NCBI GenBank assembly: GCA_003221985.1
Contig: QHUQ01000127.1
Coordinates: forward strand, 1-15,737
Direction of reading: 5' to 3'
DNA length: 15,737 nucleotides
From: Gemmatimonadota bacterium
GTDB lineage: Bacteria > Gemmatimonadota > Gemmatimonadetes > Gemmatimonadales > GWC2-71-9
Each line of letters begins with the position of its first letter. Positions within the stretch are counted from its first letter, which is position 1. Positions 8,118 to 14,618 of this stretch are shown here, piece by piece. The notes beneath the pieces are model-generated. The model saw only the letters and a list, made by a program, of their open reading frames with translations. It was not told the DNA's origin and made no database searches. The position numbers were made by a program, and so were the translations under genes.

Positions 8118-8726
8118 ATGCGATCGCTCGGCATCGTTATCGTTGTGGCCGTTGTCCTCACCGGTTGTAGTGAAATCCTGGCCGCGTTCTTAGTTTCCGT
8201 TGACATTCCCCAGGACTCTTACACCGTTGCAGAAGGCCGGACCTGGCAGGTTCCGGTGAACATCAGCGGCTGTGACAGCCAACCCGCTGATGACTGCGTC
8301 ACCTGGCACTCCGACAACGGCTGCGTGGTGCGGTTCGGCACCGGCGCAACAGCGACCACCGTCCACTTCGGAACCGCCCGCGTAGATGTCGAGGTCGATG
8401 GTGGCACCTCGAGCGACCACGCGGACGTGACGGTGACACAGCAGACGCCGGTGCGGCTCCAGCTCGCCGAGCGGTTCCTTCCGGTCGCCCACGATGGGAC
8501 GGGTGTGCTTGCCGTGAGGCTCTTCGATGCCTCTGACCACGAGCTCCGTCGCCCTGCGACCTTCACGAGCGCCGATACCACCGTGGTCGTGGTCCTAGGG
8601 GTTGACCCCGGATGCAGCGGCATGTGGCCCGACGGGGTCAAGATCGGCGGAGTACGGGCCGGGTCCACATTCGTTTTCGCACGCTTCGATAATTTGGTGG
8701 ATTCGTCGGCGGTTACCGTGCAGTAG
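8118..8726 (+). CDS. Small secreted lipoprotein with a possible Ig-like domain, unknown function
   Basis: 202 residues. The N-terminus MRSLGIVIVVAVVLTGC is a short hydrophobic signal with lipobox LTGC, predicting lipidation at Cys17 and anchoring to a membrane facing the exterior or periplasm. The rest is beta-rich with many Thr/Val. Four further cysteines (52, 60, 69, 166) could form disulfides. Residues from about 111 (PVRLQLAERFLPV to SSAVTVQ) recall a bacterial Ig-like (BIG2-type) domain, but this is a pattern impression only. ATG at 8118 has AAGGGGG at 4-nt spacing inside a hairpin. Third codon positions are less GC-rich by eye than in the neighbours. The gene breaks up an otherwise housekeeping run, which suggests a lineage-specific addition. 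Confidence 0.75.
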   Translation: MRSLGIVIVVAVVLTGCSEILAAFLVSVDIPQDSYTVAEGRTWQVPVNISGCDSQPADDCVTWHSDNGCVVRFGTGATATTVHFGTARVDVEVDGGTSSDHADVTVTQQTPVRLQLAERFLPVAHDGTGVLAVRLFDASDHELRRPATFTSADTTVVVVLGVDPGCSGMWPDGVKIGGVRAGSTFVFARFDNLVDSSAVTVQ

Positions 8727-8735
8727 TAGTCAGTC

Positions 8736-8764
8736 TTGTTTCAGGGGCCGCTCCCGGGTAAAAT
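8736..8764 (+). promoter_or_regulatory. Candidate sigma-70 promoter for argF
   Basis: TTGTTT (8736-8741) and TAAAAT (8759-8764) are separated by 17 bp. The -10 box differs from consensus at one base, while the -35 keeps only TTG. It lies in the gap after the lipoprotein stop, about 40 bp before the argF start, and is one of the few AT-rich spots in the window. Confidence 0.45.
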
Positions 8765-8804
8765 CCGTCACACTTACCTGTCATTTTGACCGACTCGGGA
8801 GCCC

Positions 8805-9704
8805 ATGGCGAAGCGCGACTTCCTCCAAATCACCGATTTCAGCCGCAAGGAGATCGAACAGCTCTTCGACCTCGCCAAGCGGATGAAAGCCCGCGGCTAC
8901 CGGGAGACCCCCCTCTCCGGAAAGACCCTGGCGATGATCTTCGCCAAGTCCTCCACGCGCACCCGGGTCTCCTTCGAGGTCGGCGCCTACCAGCTCGGCG
9001 GCCAGGCGCTGTTCCTCTCCAGCAAGGACATCCAGATCGGCCGGGGCGAGCCGATCCCCGATACCGCCCGCGTGCTGTCCCGCTACGTCGACGGCATCAT
9101 GATCCGCACCTACGACCACGCCGAGGTCGAGGAGCTGGCGCGCTTCGCCACGATCCCGGTGATCAACGGCCTGACCGATCTGACCCACCCCTGCCAGGTT
9201 CTCGCCGACCTGTTCACCGTGAAAGAGCACCTCGGCGGCTGGGAGGGGAAGCGGATCGCCTGGGTCGGCGACGGCAACAACATGGCCAACGCCTGGCTCG
9301 AGGCGGCCGCGGTACTCGGCTTCGAGCTGCGGCTCGCGTGTCCCGAGGGGTTCGAGCCCAACATGGCCAAGTACGAGGCCGCGAAGAAAAACGGTTGCGT
9401 GATGGTCACCGAAGTGCCCGAGGAAGCGGTCGCAGACGCGCACGTGATCAACACCGACGTCTGGGCCTCGATGGGGCAGGAAGGCGAGGCCGAGGCGCGG
9501 CGCAACGCGTTCAAGGGCTACACGGTCGATTCGGAATTGATGAAGCTGGCGGATCCGAAAGCGATCTTCCTGCACTGCCTGCCGGCGCATCGTGGCGAAG
9601 AAGTCACCGCCGACGTAATCGATGGACCGCAGTCACGCGTCTGGGACGAGGCGGAGAATCGGTTGCACGTTCAGAAGGCATTACTCGCAACTCTGATGGG
9701 GTAG
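8805..9704 (+). CDS. argF: Ornithine carbamoyltransferase
   Basis: Joins carbamoyl phosphate and ornithine to citrulline in arginine biosynthesis; the enzyme works as a cytoplasmic trimer. 299 residues. The carbamoyl phosphate site has SSTRTR (49-54) and HPCQ (128-131). Ornithine recognition shows DVWASMG (218-224), and the catalytic cysteine motif is HCLP (257-260) followed by AHRGEEV. The SMG loop supports ornithine rather than acetylornithine or aspartate as substrate. ATG at 8805 has GGGAG (8797-8801) at a short 3-nt spacing. A candidate promoter precedes it and no other arg genes are in view. It takes the downstream place that codY holds in the Bacillus version of this block. Confidence 0.95.
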   Translation: MAKRDFLQITDFSRKEIEQLFDLAKRMKARGYRETPLSGKTLAMIFAKSSTRTRVSFEVGAYQLGGQALFLSSKDIQIGRGEPIPDTARVLSRYVDGIMIRTYDHAEVEELARFATIPVINGLTDLTHPCQVLADLFTVKEHLGGWEGKRIAWVGDGNNMANAWLEAAAVLGFELRLACPEGFEPNMAKYEAAKKNGCVMVTEVPEEAVADAHVINTDVWASMGQEGEAEARRNAFKGYTVDSELMKLADPKAIFLHCLPAHRGEEVTADVIDGPQSRVWDEAENRLHVQKALLATLMG

Positions 9705-9708
9705 CGTG

Positions 9709-9729
9709 CCCCGGGGCCATGCCCCGGGG
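9709..9729. repeat. Perfect inverted repeat between argF and gcvT
   Basis: CCCCGGGGC and GCCCCGGGG flank the 3-base loop CAT, giving a 9-bp perfect stem just after the argF stop and 9 bp before the gcvT ATG. There is no T-tract. Its right arm ends in GGGGA, which may act as the gcvT ribosome binding site. Confidence 0.7.
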
Positions 9730-9738
9730 AAAACCAAC

Positions 9739-10851
9739 ATGACAACGACTGAACCGACCTTGAAGAAGACACCGCTCCACGACGTCCACGTCGCCCTCGG
9801 CGCCAAGATGGTGCCGTTCGCCGGTTTCGAGATGCCGGTCAGTTATCCCGAGGGGATCTCTGCCGAGCATAAAGCTGTGCGGGAGGGCGTGGGAGTTTTC
9901 GATGTCTCGCACATGGGCGAGTTCGAGATCACGGGTCCCGACCGCAATGCGTTTGTGCAACGGGTCACGTGCAACGACGTCGGCGCGCTCAAGCCGGGTC
10001 AGGCTCAATACTCCGGCATTCTGACCAATGAGGGGACGTTCGTCGATGATTGTTTGGTGTATCGCTTCGAAGACAAGCTGATGATGGTCGTGAACGCATC
10101 GAACATCCAGAAGGATTGGGACACCATCGTCGCGCAGAAGGCGGGCGCGAACGTGCGGCTGCGCGACATCTCCGACGAGACGGCGCTGCTCGCCGTGCAG
10201 GGGCCCAAGGCCGAGGCGTTGATCGGCCAGCTGACGAACCTCGGCGTCGGCATGATCCCCTACTACCACTTCGCGCAGGGCAAGGTCGCGGGCGTGCAAT
10301 GCTTCGTCTCGCGCACCGGCTATACCGGCGAAGACGGCTTCGAGCTGTACTGCCGCGCGGCAGATGCCGAGACGCTGTGGCACGCACTCGTCGGTGCGGG
10401 ACGCGCCGCGCCGGTGGGACTGGGCGCGCGCGACACGCTGCGTCTCGAGGCGGGCCTTCCCCTCTATGGCAACGACATCGACGACACGACCACGCCGTAC
10501 GAAGCGGGGCTCGCGTTCATCGTGAAGCTCGACAAAGGCGCGCCGTTCACCGGGCTCGACAAGCTGAAGAAGCAGAAGCTCGAGGGCGTGAAGCGGCGGC
10601 TGGTGGGATTCAAGATGAGCGAGCCGAAGACCGTCGCGCGCCACGGGTATCCCGTGTTCCTCGACGGGACGCAAGTGGATATCGTGCGCAGCGGCACCGT
10701 CACGCCGACTGCACACGCGGCAATTGGAACGACGTATTTGCCCGCGGACCGCGCGAAGCCGGGGACGAAGATCGAGATCGATGTTCGGGGGAGGAAGGGT
10801 GCGGCCGAGGTGGTCAAGCTGCCGTTCGTGCCGCACAGAACCAAGAAATGA
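9739..10851 (+). CDS. gcvT: Glycine cleavage system T protein (aminomethyltransferase)
   Basis: Transfers the methylene group from aminomethyl-lipoyl H protein to tetrahydrofolate and releases ammonia. 370 residues from ATG 9739, close to the family's usual length. Visible blocks: [27 protein letters not shown] at the N-terminus, [10 protein letters not shown] (52-61), [11 protein letters not shown] with the expected folate-site Asp103/104, NASN (119-122), [11 protein letters not shown] (194-204), [20 protein letters not shown], and a C-terminal barrel with SGTVTPT. The GTG at 9706 is rejected as start because it lies in an inverted repeat and adds residues outside the family. gcvH and gcvP are not in this window. 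The gene overlaps moaB by 4 bp (ATGA). Confidence 0.95.
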   Translation: MTTTEPTLKKTPLHDVHVALGAKMVPFAGFEMPVSYPEGISAEHKAVREGVGVFDVSHMGEFEITGPDRNAFVQRVTCNDVGALKPGQAQYSGILTNEGTFVDDCLVYRFEDKLMMVVNASNIQKDWDTIVAQKAGANVRLRDISDETALLAVQGPKAEALIGQLTNLGVGMIPYYHFAQGKVAGVQCFVSRTGYTGEDGFELYCRAADAETLWHALVGAGRAAPVGLGARDTLRLEAGLPLYGNDIDDTTTPYEAGLAFIVKLDKGAPFTGLDKLKKQKLEGVKRRLVGFKMSEPKTVARHGYPVFLDGTQVDIVRSGTVTPTAHAAIGTTYLPADRAKPGTKIEIDVRGRKGAAEVVKLPFVPHRTKK

Positions 10852-11354
10852 GAGTCGCAATCCTGACGATTTCCGATCTCGGCGCGGTGGGCCAGCGTGC
10901 CGACACCTCCGGTGACGCCATCCTCGACTGGGCGGCGACGCGCGGCTACGAGGTCGTGGTGCGCAGCGTCGTCTCGGACGAGACCGACCGGATCGCCGGC
11001 AAGCTGGTGCGCTGGGCGGATTCGGGAGAAGTCGACGTCGTCCTCACGACCGGGGGAACCGGCCTGACGGAGCGCGACGTGACGCCCGAAGCGACCGCGG
11101 CGGTGCTCGAGCGCGAGGCGGAAGGGATCGCCGAAGCGCTCCGCGCGGCATCTGGACCGAGTTTCCCGCGGGCGTGGCTGTCGCGCGGCCGCGCCGGTAC
11201 CCGTGGCAAGACTCTGATCGTGAATCTCCCGGGTTCCACCAACGGCGTCCAAGAAGGATTGGCGGTACTGGACCAGTTTTTAGACCACGCAGTGGATCTG
11301 CTCGCCGGCAATACCACGCACGACGCACCACGAACGACGCACGCACATGGCTGA
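10848..11354 (+). CDS. moaB: MogA/MoaB-family molybdopterin biosynthesis protein
   Basis: Members of this family bind molybdopterin, and MogA adenylylates it before metal insertion during molybdenum cofactor synthesis. 168 residues. The fold is marked by [11 protein letters not shown], the TTGGTG motif (67-72), RDVTPEA (76-82) and LPGS (127-130), all of which line the pterin site in relatives. MogA and MoaB cannot be separated safely by eye; the symbol is a family label. The start overlaps the gcvT stop by 4 bp, and the stop overlaps the next gene by 8 bp. The last 13 residues (TTHDAPRTTHAHG) lie beyond the family core and come almost wholly from a 4 x 7 bp repeat. No other moa or moe gene is in view. 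Confidence 0.88.
   Translation: MRVAILTISDLGAVGQRADTSGDAILDWAATRGYEVVVRSVVSDETDRIAGKLVRWADSGEVDVVLTTGGTGLTERDVTPEATAAVLEREAEGIAEALRAASGPSFPRAWLSRGRAGTRGKTLIVNLPGSTNGVQEGLAVLDQFLDHAVDLLAGNTTHDAPRTTHAHG
11313..11340. repeat. Heptamer array 4 (4 x 7 bp) at the moaB/activator junction
   Basis: Four consecutive units ACSACGM (ACCACGC, ACGACGC and variants). It encodes the last residues of MoaB from about Thr156 and ends six bases before the ATG of the activator, occupying the place of its ribosome binding site. Confidence 0.8.
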
Positions 11355-12861
11355 CCGCGTCTTGATCACCACTGACGACCTCGAGCAAGCGGTCCGGGTC
11401 AATGCAAGCCTGGAGCAGGCGGGGTTCGACACGGCGATGGTCTCCTCGCTCGACGACGTGCGCCAGGCCGTACGCGGCCGGCAACCGCCGCCGGACGCCA
11501 TCATCCTGACCGGCGGCCTGCACGAATCGACCGCGCAGCGCCTGCTGGCGGCGGCGCGCGAGCACGCGGTCTCCACGCTCGGCCTGGTCGAGGCCACGGA
11601 CGAAAACCCCGACAAGATCGCCCAGCAGCTCGGCCTCACGGGCTGGCTCGTGAAGCCCGCCGACCCGGGCGAGGTCACGGCCACCGTCCGGCGCCTGATC
11701 GAGCGCCGCCGCCTGCAGCAGCGCACCGGCATCCTCGGCGAGTCGGCGCCGATTCAGGAAGTGCTGGTAAAGATCGAGCAGATGGCGCCGGTTACGTCGA
11801 CCGTGTTGATCGAGGGCGAGTCGGGGACCGGCAAGGAGCTGGTGGCGCGGGCGATTCACGATCTCTCGCCGCGACGCGGCAAGGCGTTCATCGCCGTGAA
11901 CTGCGCCGCGCTGCCCGAGACACTGCTGGAAAGTGAGCTGTTCGGTCACGAGAAGGGCTCCTTCACCGGCGCCGCCGAGCGACGCCTGGGGAGGTTCGAG
12001 CTGGCGAACGGCGGCACGATCCTGCTGGACGAAGTCGGCGAAATGCCGGCCTCGACCCAGGTGAAGCTGTTGCGCGTGCTCGAGGATCGCAGCTTCTTCC
12101 GCGTCGGCGGGACGCAGCCGATTCACGTCGACGTGCGCGTCACCGCGGCGACGAACAAATCCCTCAAGGAGTCGGTCGAGCTGGGGCGCTTCCGGGACGA
12201 TCTGTTCTACCGTCTCAACGTGCTCTCCGTGTATCTCCCGCCGCTGCGCGAGCGGCGCAGCGACATTCCGCTGCTGGTGCGAACCTTCATCGCCGAGTTC
12301 GCCAGGACGCACGACCGCAACTTCCGCGGCATCACGCCCGAGGCGCTGCAGATCCTCGTGGACGCGGACTGGCCCGGCAACGTGCGCCAACTCAAGAATC
12401 TCATCGAGTCGATGGTGGTGCTCGCGCCGGAAGGGGAGATTCGCGCGTCCGATATCCCTCCAGACATCCGGGAGCGGACCCGGTCTCTCCCCGTCCGCAT
12501 TCCGGCGCCTGTCCGTCCGGAGTCAGGAGCGGGGAGTCAGGAGTTGGAGTTCATCTTCCGGACATTGGTTGACCTGAAGATGCAGCTCCAGGACTTGCGT
12601 CAGCGGATCGAAGAAAGGCCTTCGGAGCGGGTGGAGGTTATCGAGGTTGGTGGAGGTTCTCAAATCGATCCGCTCGACCCCAGCCCCGAGGCCCTGGGCC
12701 CAGTCATTTACAAACCGGGCATGACGATGTCCGATGTCGAACGCGCCGCCATCGACGCGGCGCTGCGTGAGACCCACGGCAATCGCCGCAAAGCCGCCGA
12801 GATCCTCGGGATCGGCGAGCGGACGCTCTATCGCAAACTCAAAGAATTCCAGCTATCTTAG
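11347..12861 (+). CDS. NtrC-family AAA+ transcription activator with a degenerate receiver
   Basis: 504 residues with three domains. The N-terminal receiver-like domain (1-120) keeps acidic residues (D10, D11) and Lys103 in LVKPAD, but the phospho-acceptor position after PDAIIL is Thr55 instead of Asp. The AAA+ domain (about 130-360) has Walker A GESGTGKE (157-164), the sigma-54 contact loop GSFTGA (204-209, a variant of GAFTGA), Walker B ILLDEVGEM (225-233) and WPGNVRQLKN (342-351). A Fis-type HTH closes the protein (463-504, RKAAEILGIGERTLYRKLKE). It should remodel RNA polymerase-sigma-54 at target promoters. The long linker (380-460) holds a heptamer array and a Gly/Val-rich stretch. ATG overlaps the moaB stop by 8 bp; no ribosome binding site is seen, so coupling is likely. 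Confidence 0.93.
   Translation: MADRVLITTDDLEQAVRVNASLEQAGFDTAMVSSLDDVRQAVRGRQPPPDAIILTGGLHESTAQRLLAAAREHAVSTLGLVEATDENPDKIAQQLGLTGWLVKPADPGEVTATVRRLIERRRLQQRTGILGESAPIQEVLVKIEQMAPVTSTVLIEGESGTGKELVARAIHDLSPRRGKAFIAVNCAALPETLLESELFGHEKGSFTGAAERRLGRFELANGGTILLDEVGEMPASTQVKLLRVLEDRSFFRVGGTQPIHVDVRVTAATNKSLKESVELGRFRDDLFYRLNVLSVYLPPLRERRSDIPLLVRTFIAEFARTHDRNFRGITPEALQILVDADWPGNVRQLKNLIESMVVLAPEGEIRASDIPPDIRERTRSLPVRIPAPVRPESGAGSQELEFIFRTLVDLKMQLQDLRQRIEERPSERVEVIEVGGGSQIDPLDPSPEALGPVIYKPGMTMSDVERAAIDAALRETHGNRRKAAEILGIGERTLYRKLKEFQLS
12519..12546. repeat. Heptamer array 5 (4 x 7 bp) in the activator linker
   Basis: Four consecutive units close to GGAGTCA (one is GGAGCGG, one GGAGTTG). It encodes about residues 391-400 (PESGAGSQEL) between the AAA+ domain and the HTH. 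The unit resembles that of array 3 in hslU, and the encoded peptide GAGSQE is the same as there. Confidence 0.85.
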
Positions 12862-12905
12862 CTCGCCCTGATCACAAGAGACTCTAGCGCCCGGCCGGAG
12901 TTCGT

Positions 12906-14618
12906 GTGGATTTTAGAATCGATCCGGAGCTGTGCGTCGCGTGCCTGGCGTGCGTGCGCGTCTGCCCTTCGGATGCCGTAGCGGTCGAAGATCAGAAGGT
13001 CTGGATTGTCGACGAGGCCTGCACTCGCGTGGGCTTGTGTGTGCCCGCCTGTCCCCACGAAGCCATCATCGCCGTCGGCGACGCCACCCGGGCGCTCGAA
13101 TTCGCGCTGAGCCGCACAGCGGTGCTCATTCTGTCGGTCGAGTCGGCCGCCTGGTTCTATCCCGCGACCCCGGAACAGGTCGTAAACGCCTGCTACGCCG
13201 CAGGTTTCGGCACCGTGCACCGTGGCGTCCTGGGCGACGAGCTCGTGGCGAAGGAATACCTGGACTTGTGGGGGGAGGAGGGATGGGGGACGGGGGGAAC
13301 TATCATCCGGAGTACGTGCCCCGTCATCGTCGCGACGATCAAGAACCATTATCCCGAGCTGATTCCCTATCTCGCGCCGGTCGCCACGCCGATCGAGGCC
13401 GAAGCGCGCTATCTCAAGGCGCTGTACGGCGATGACACGCCGATCGTCTATACCGGCGTGTGCCTGACCGAGGGGGGCGGCGACGTCGACGCCGCGATCA
13501 CCCTCGCGGAGCTGGAGGGGATCTTCTTGAAGCGCGGGATACGGGTGCAGGACCAGCCGCTCTTTTACAGCCGCATTCCGGAGGAGCGGCGCCGCTACTG
13601 GAGCACCGCCGGCGGCCTGCCGTTCGATTTATTAAAGGAAGAGCGCCAATCGAGCCGGCGCTTCCGCAAGGTTCGCGGGCTCGGCGCGCTGGAGGGGATC
13701 GCGCGCGCCGTTGCGGTCGACCGCATCGAGCTCGGCTTCGTGGACATCCTGCCGTGCGAGGGCTGTCTGGACCATCCGCTGCTCGGCCCCAAGGAGGAGC
13801 TGTTCCGCCGGCGCGAGATCGTCGGCGCCACGGAGCCGCCGCGCGCGACCGCGCCGGTCCTCGCCGCAGGCGTCACGATCCAGATCGGCGCGGCGTTCGA
13901 CATCGAGGTGAACGGCACCGGGCCGAGCGTCGAGGCGGTGGAAGAGATCCTGGACCAGATTGGGCTGGCGCCCAACGGCCGGCCCTGGGACTCGGGTGCG
14001 TGCGGGTATACGACGTGCCACGAATTCGCGGTCGCGGCGGCGCAGGGGCGGACGACGCTCAAGTCGTGCCCCCGCTATCTCGAGCGTCAGGCGTCGCTGG
14101 CGCAGCAGCAGGCGGCGGTGGATGCGCTCACGGGATTGGCGTCGTTCCGCGTGCTGCGCGACCGGCTCGCGAACGAGGTTGCCCGGTGTCACCGGTCCGG
14201 GGACCACTTTGCCGTACTCTTCTTGGACCTCGACAACTTCAAGCAGGTGAACGACCGCTTCGGGCACGAGGCCGGGAACGTGGTGCTGCGCGAGACGGCA
14301 CGCCAGTGCACCGCCCACATCCGGTCCACCGACGTGGCGGGTCGCTATGGCGGAGACGAGTTCGTTGTGGTATTGGTGGGGACCGGGGAAGAGGGGGCGC
14401 TGGGCGTGGGTGAGAAGGTGCGCGCCGCGGTGCAGCAGGTCGGGGTGGGGATGGGCTATCCGGAGGGGCTCGTAACGGCGAGCATTGGGGTCGCCGAGTA
14501 CCGGGCGGACAAGAAGGATGAGGACGTGCTGGTCGCCGCGGATCGTGCATTGTATCGTGCGAAGGCTGCGGGACGCAATCAGGTTGCCACCAGTGGGGAG
14601 GGGGAGCAGACCAAGTGA
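12906..14618 (+). CDS. Iron-sulfur / [FeFe]-hydrogenase-like sensor fused to a GGDEF diguanylate cyclase
   Basis: 570 residues, no membrane segment seen. Residues 1-55 are ferredoxin-like: C10, C13, C16, C20 is complete, while the second motif has C39, C45, C49 but Val42 in the fourth position. About 70-300 resembles the [FeFe]-hydrogenase large subunit C-terminal domain: STCP (C138), LAPVATPIEAEAR, TGVC (C186), LPCEGC (C284, C287). About 360-392 is an Fe-S domain with CGYTTC (C366, C371) and C388, its first Cys replaced by Ser363. A GGDEF domain follows (400-560) with intact GGDEF (482-486) and RSTD (473-476), five residues upstream, fitting an inhibitory I-site. It should make c-di-GMP under redox or ligand control. 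GTG at 12906 has GGAG (12897-12900) at 5-nt spacing. The stop overlaps the next gene. Confidence 0.9.
   Translation: MDFRIDPELCVACLACVRVCPSDAVAVEDQKVWIVDEACTRVGLCVPACPHEAIIAVGDATRALEFALSRTAVLILSVESAAWFYPATPEQVVNACYAAGFGTVHRGVLGDELVAKEYLDLWGEEGWGTGGTIIRSTCPVIVATIKNHYPELIPYLAPVATPIEAEARYLKALYGDDTPIVYTGVCLTEGGGDVDAAITLAELEGIFLKRGIRVQDQPLFYSRIPEERRRYWSTAGGLPFDLLKEERQSSRRFRKVRGLGALEGIARAVAVDRIELGFVDILPCEGCLDHPLLGPKEELFRRREIVGATEPPRATAPVLAAGVTIQIGAAFDIEVNGTGPSVEAVEEILDQIGLAPNGRPWDSGACGYTTCHEFAVAAAQGRTTLKSCPRYLERQASLAQQQAAVDALTGLASFRVLRDRLANEVARCHRSGDHFAVLFLDLDNFKQVNDRFGHEAGNVVLRETARQCTAHIRSTDVAGRYGGDEFVVVLVGTGEEGALGVGEKVRAAVQQVGVGMGYPEGLVTASIGVAEYRADKKDEDVLVAADRALYRAKAAGRNQVATSGEGEQTK
13271..13298. 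repeat. Heptamer array 6 (4 x 7 bp) in the Fe-S/GGDEF gene
   Basis: Four consecutive units near GGGGGAC (GAGGGAT, GGGGGAC and two more). It encodes residues 122-131 (WGEEGWGTGG), a Gly/Trp loop just before the conserved STCP strand. The run of G blocks also fits a G-quadruplex pattern on the coding strand. Confidence 0.7.

Noticed and set aside
6536..8206. A 556-residue open frame on the minus strand opposite hslU
   Set aside because: It lies wholly over hslU and adjacent sequence, has no recognisable domain, and is expected from GC-rich codon bias. The same applies to the long minus-strand frames at 2085-3596 and 11044-12390.
9706..9738. GTG 9706 as start of gcvT
   Set aside because: It falls within the hairpin, overlaps no useful ribosome binding site and adds residues foreign to the family. 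ATG 9739 fits better.
28..13298. CRISPR arrays
   Set aside because: The repeats are 7 bp with no spacers and no cas genes are present.
12906..13800. A functional [FeFe]-hydrogenase
   Set aside because: The H-cluster motifs are incomplete (single Cys in STCP, no CxxK, CxxC instead of CxxxC), so a sensor or electron-transfer role is more likely.
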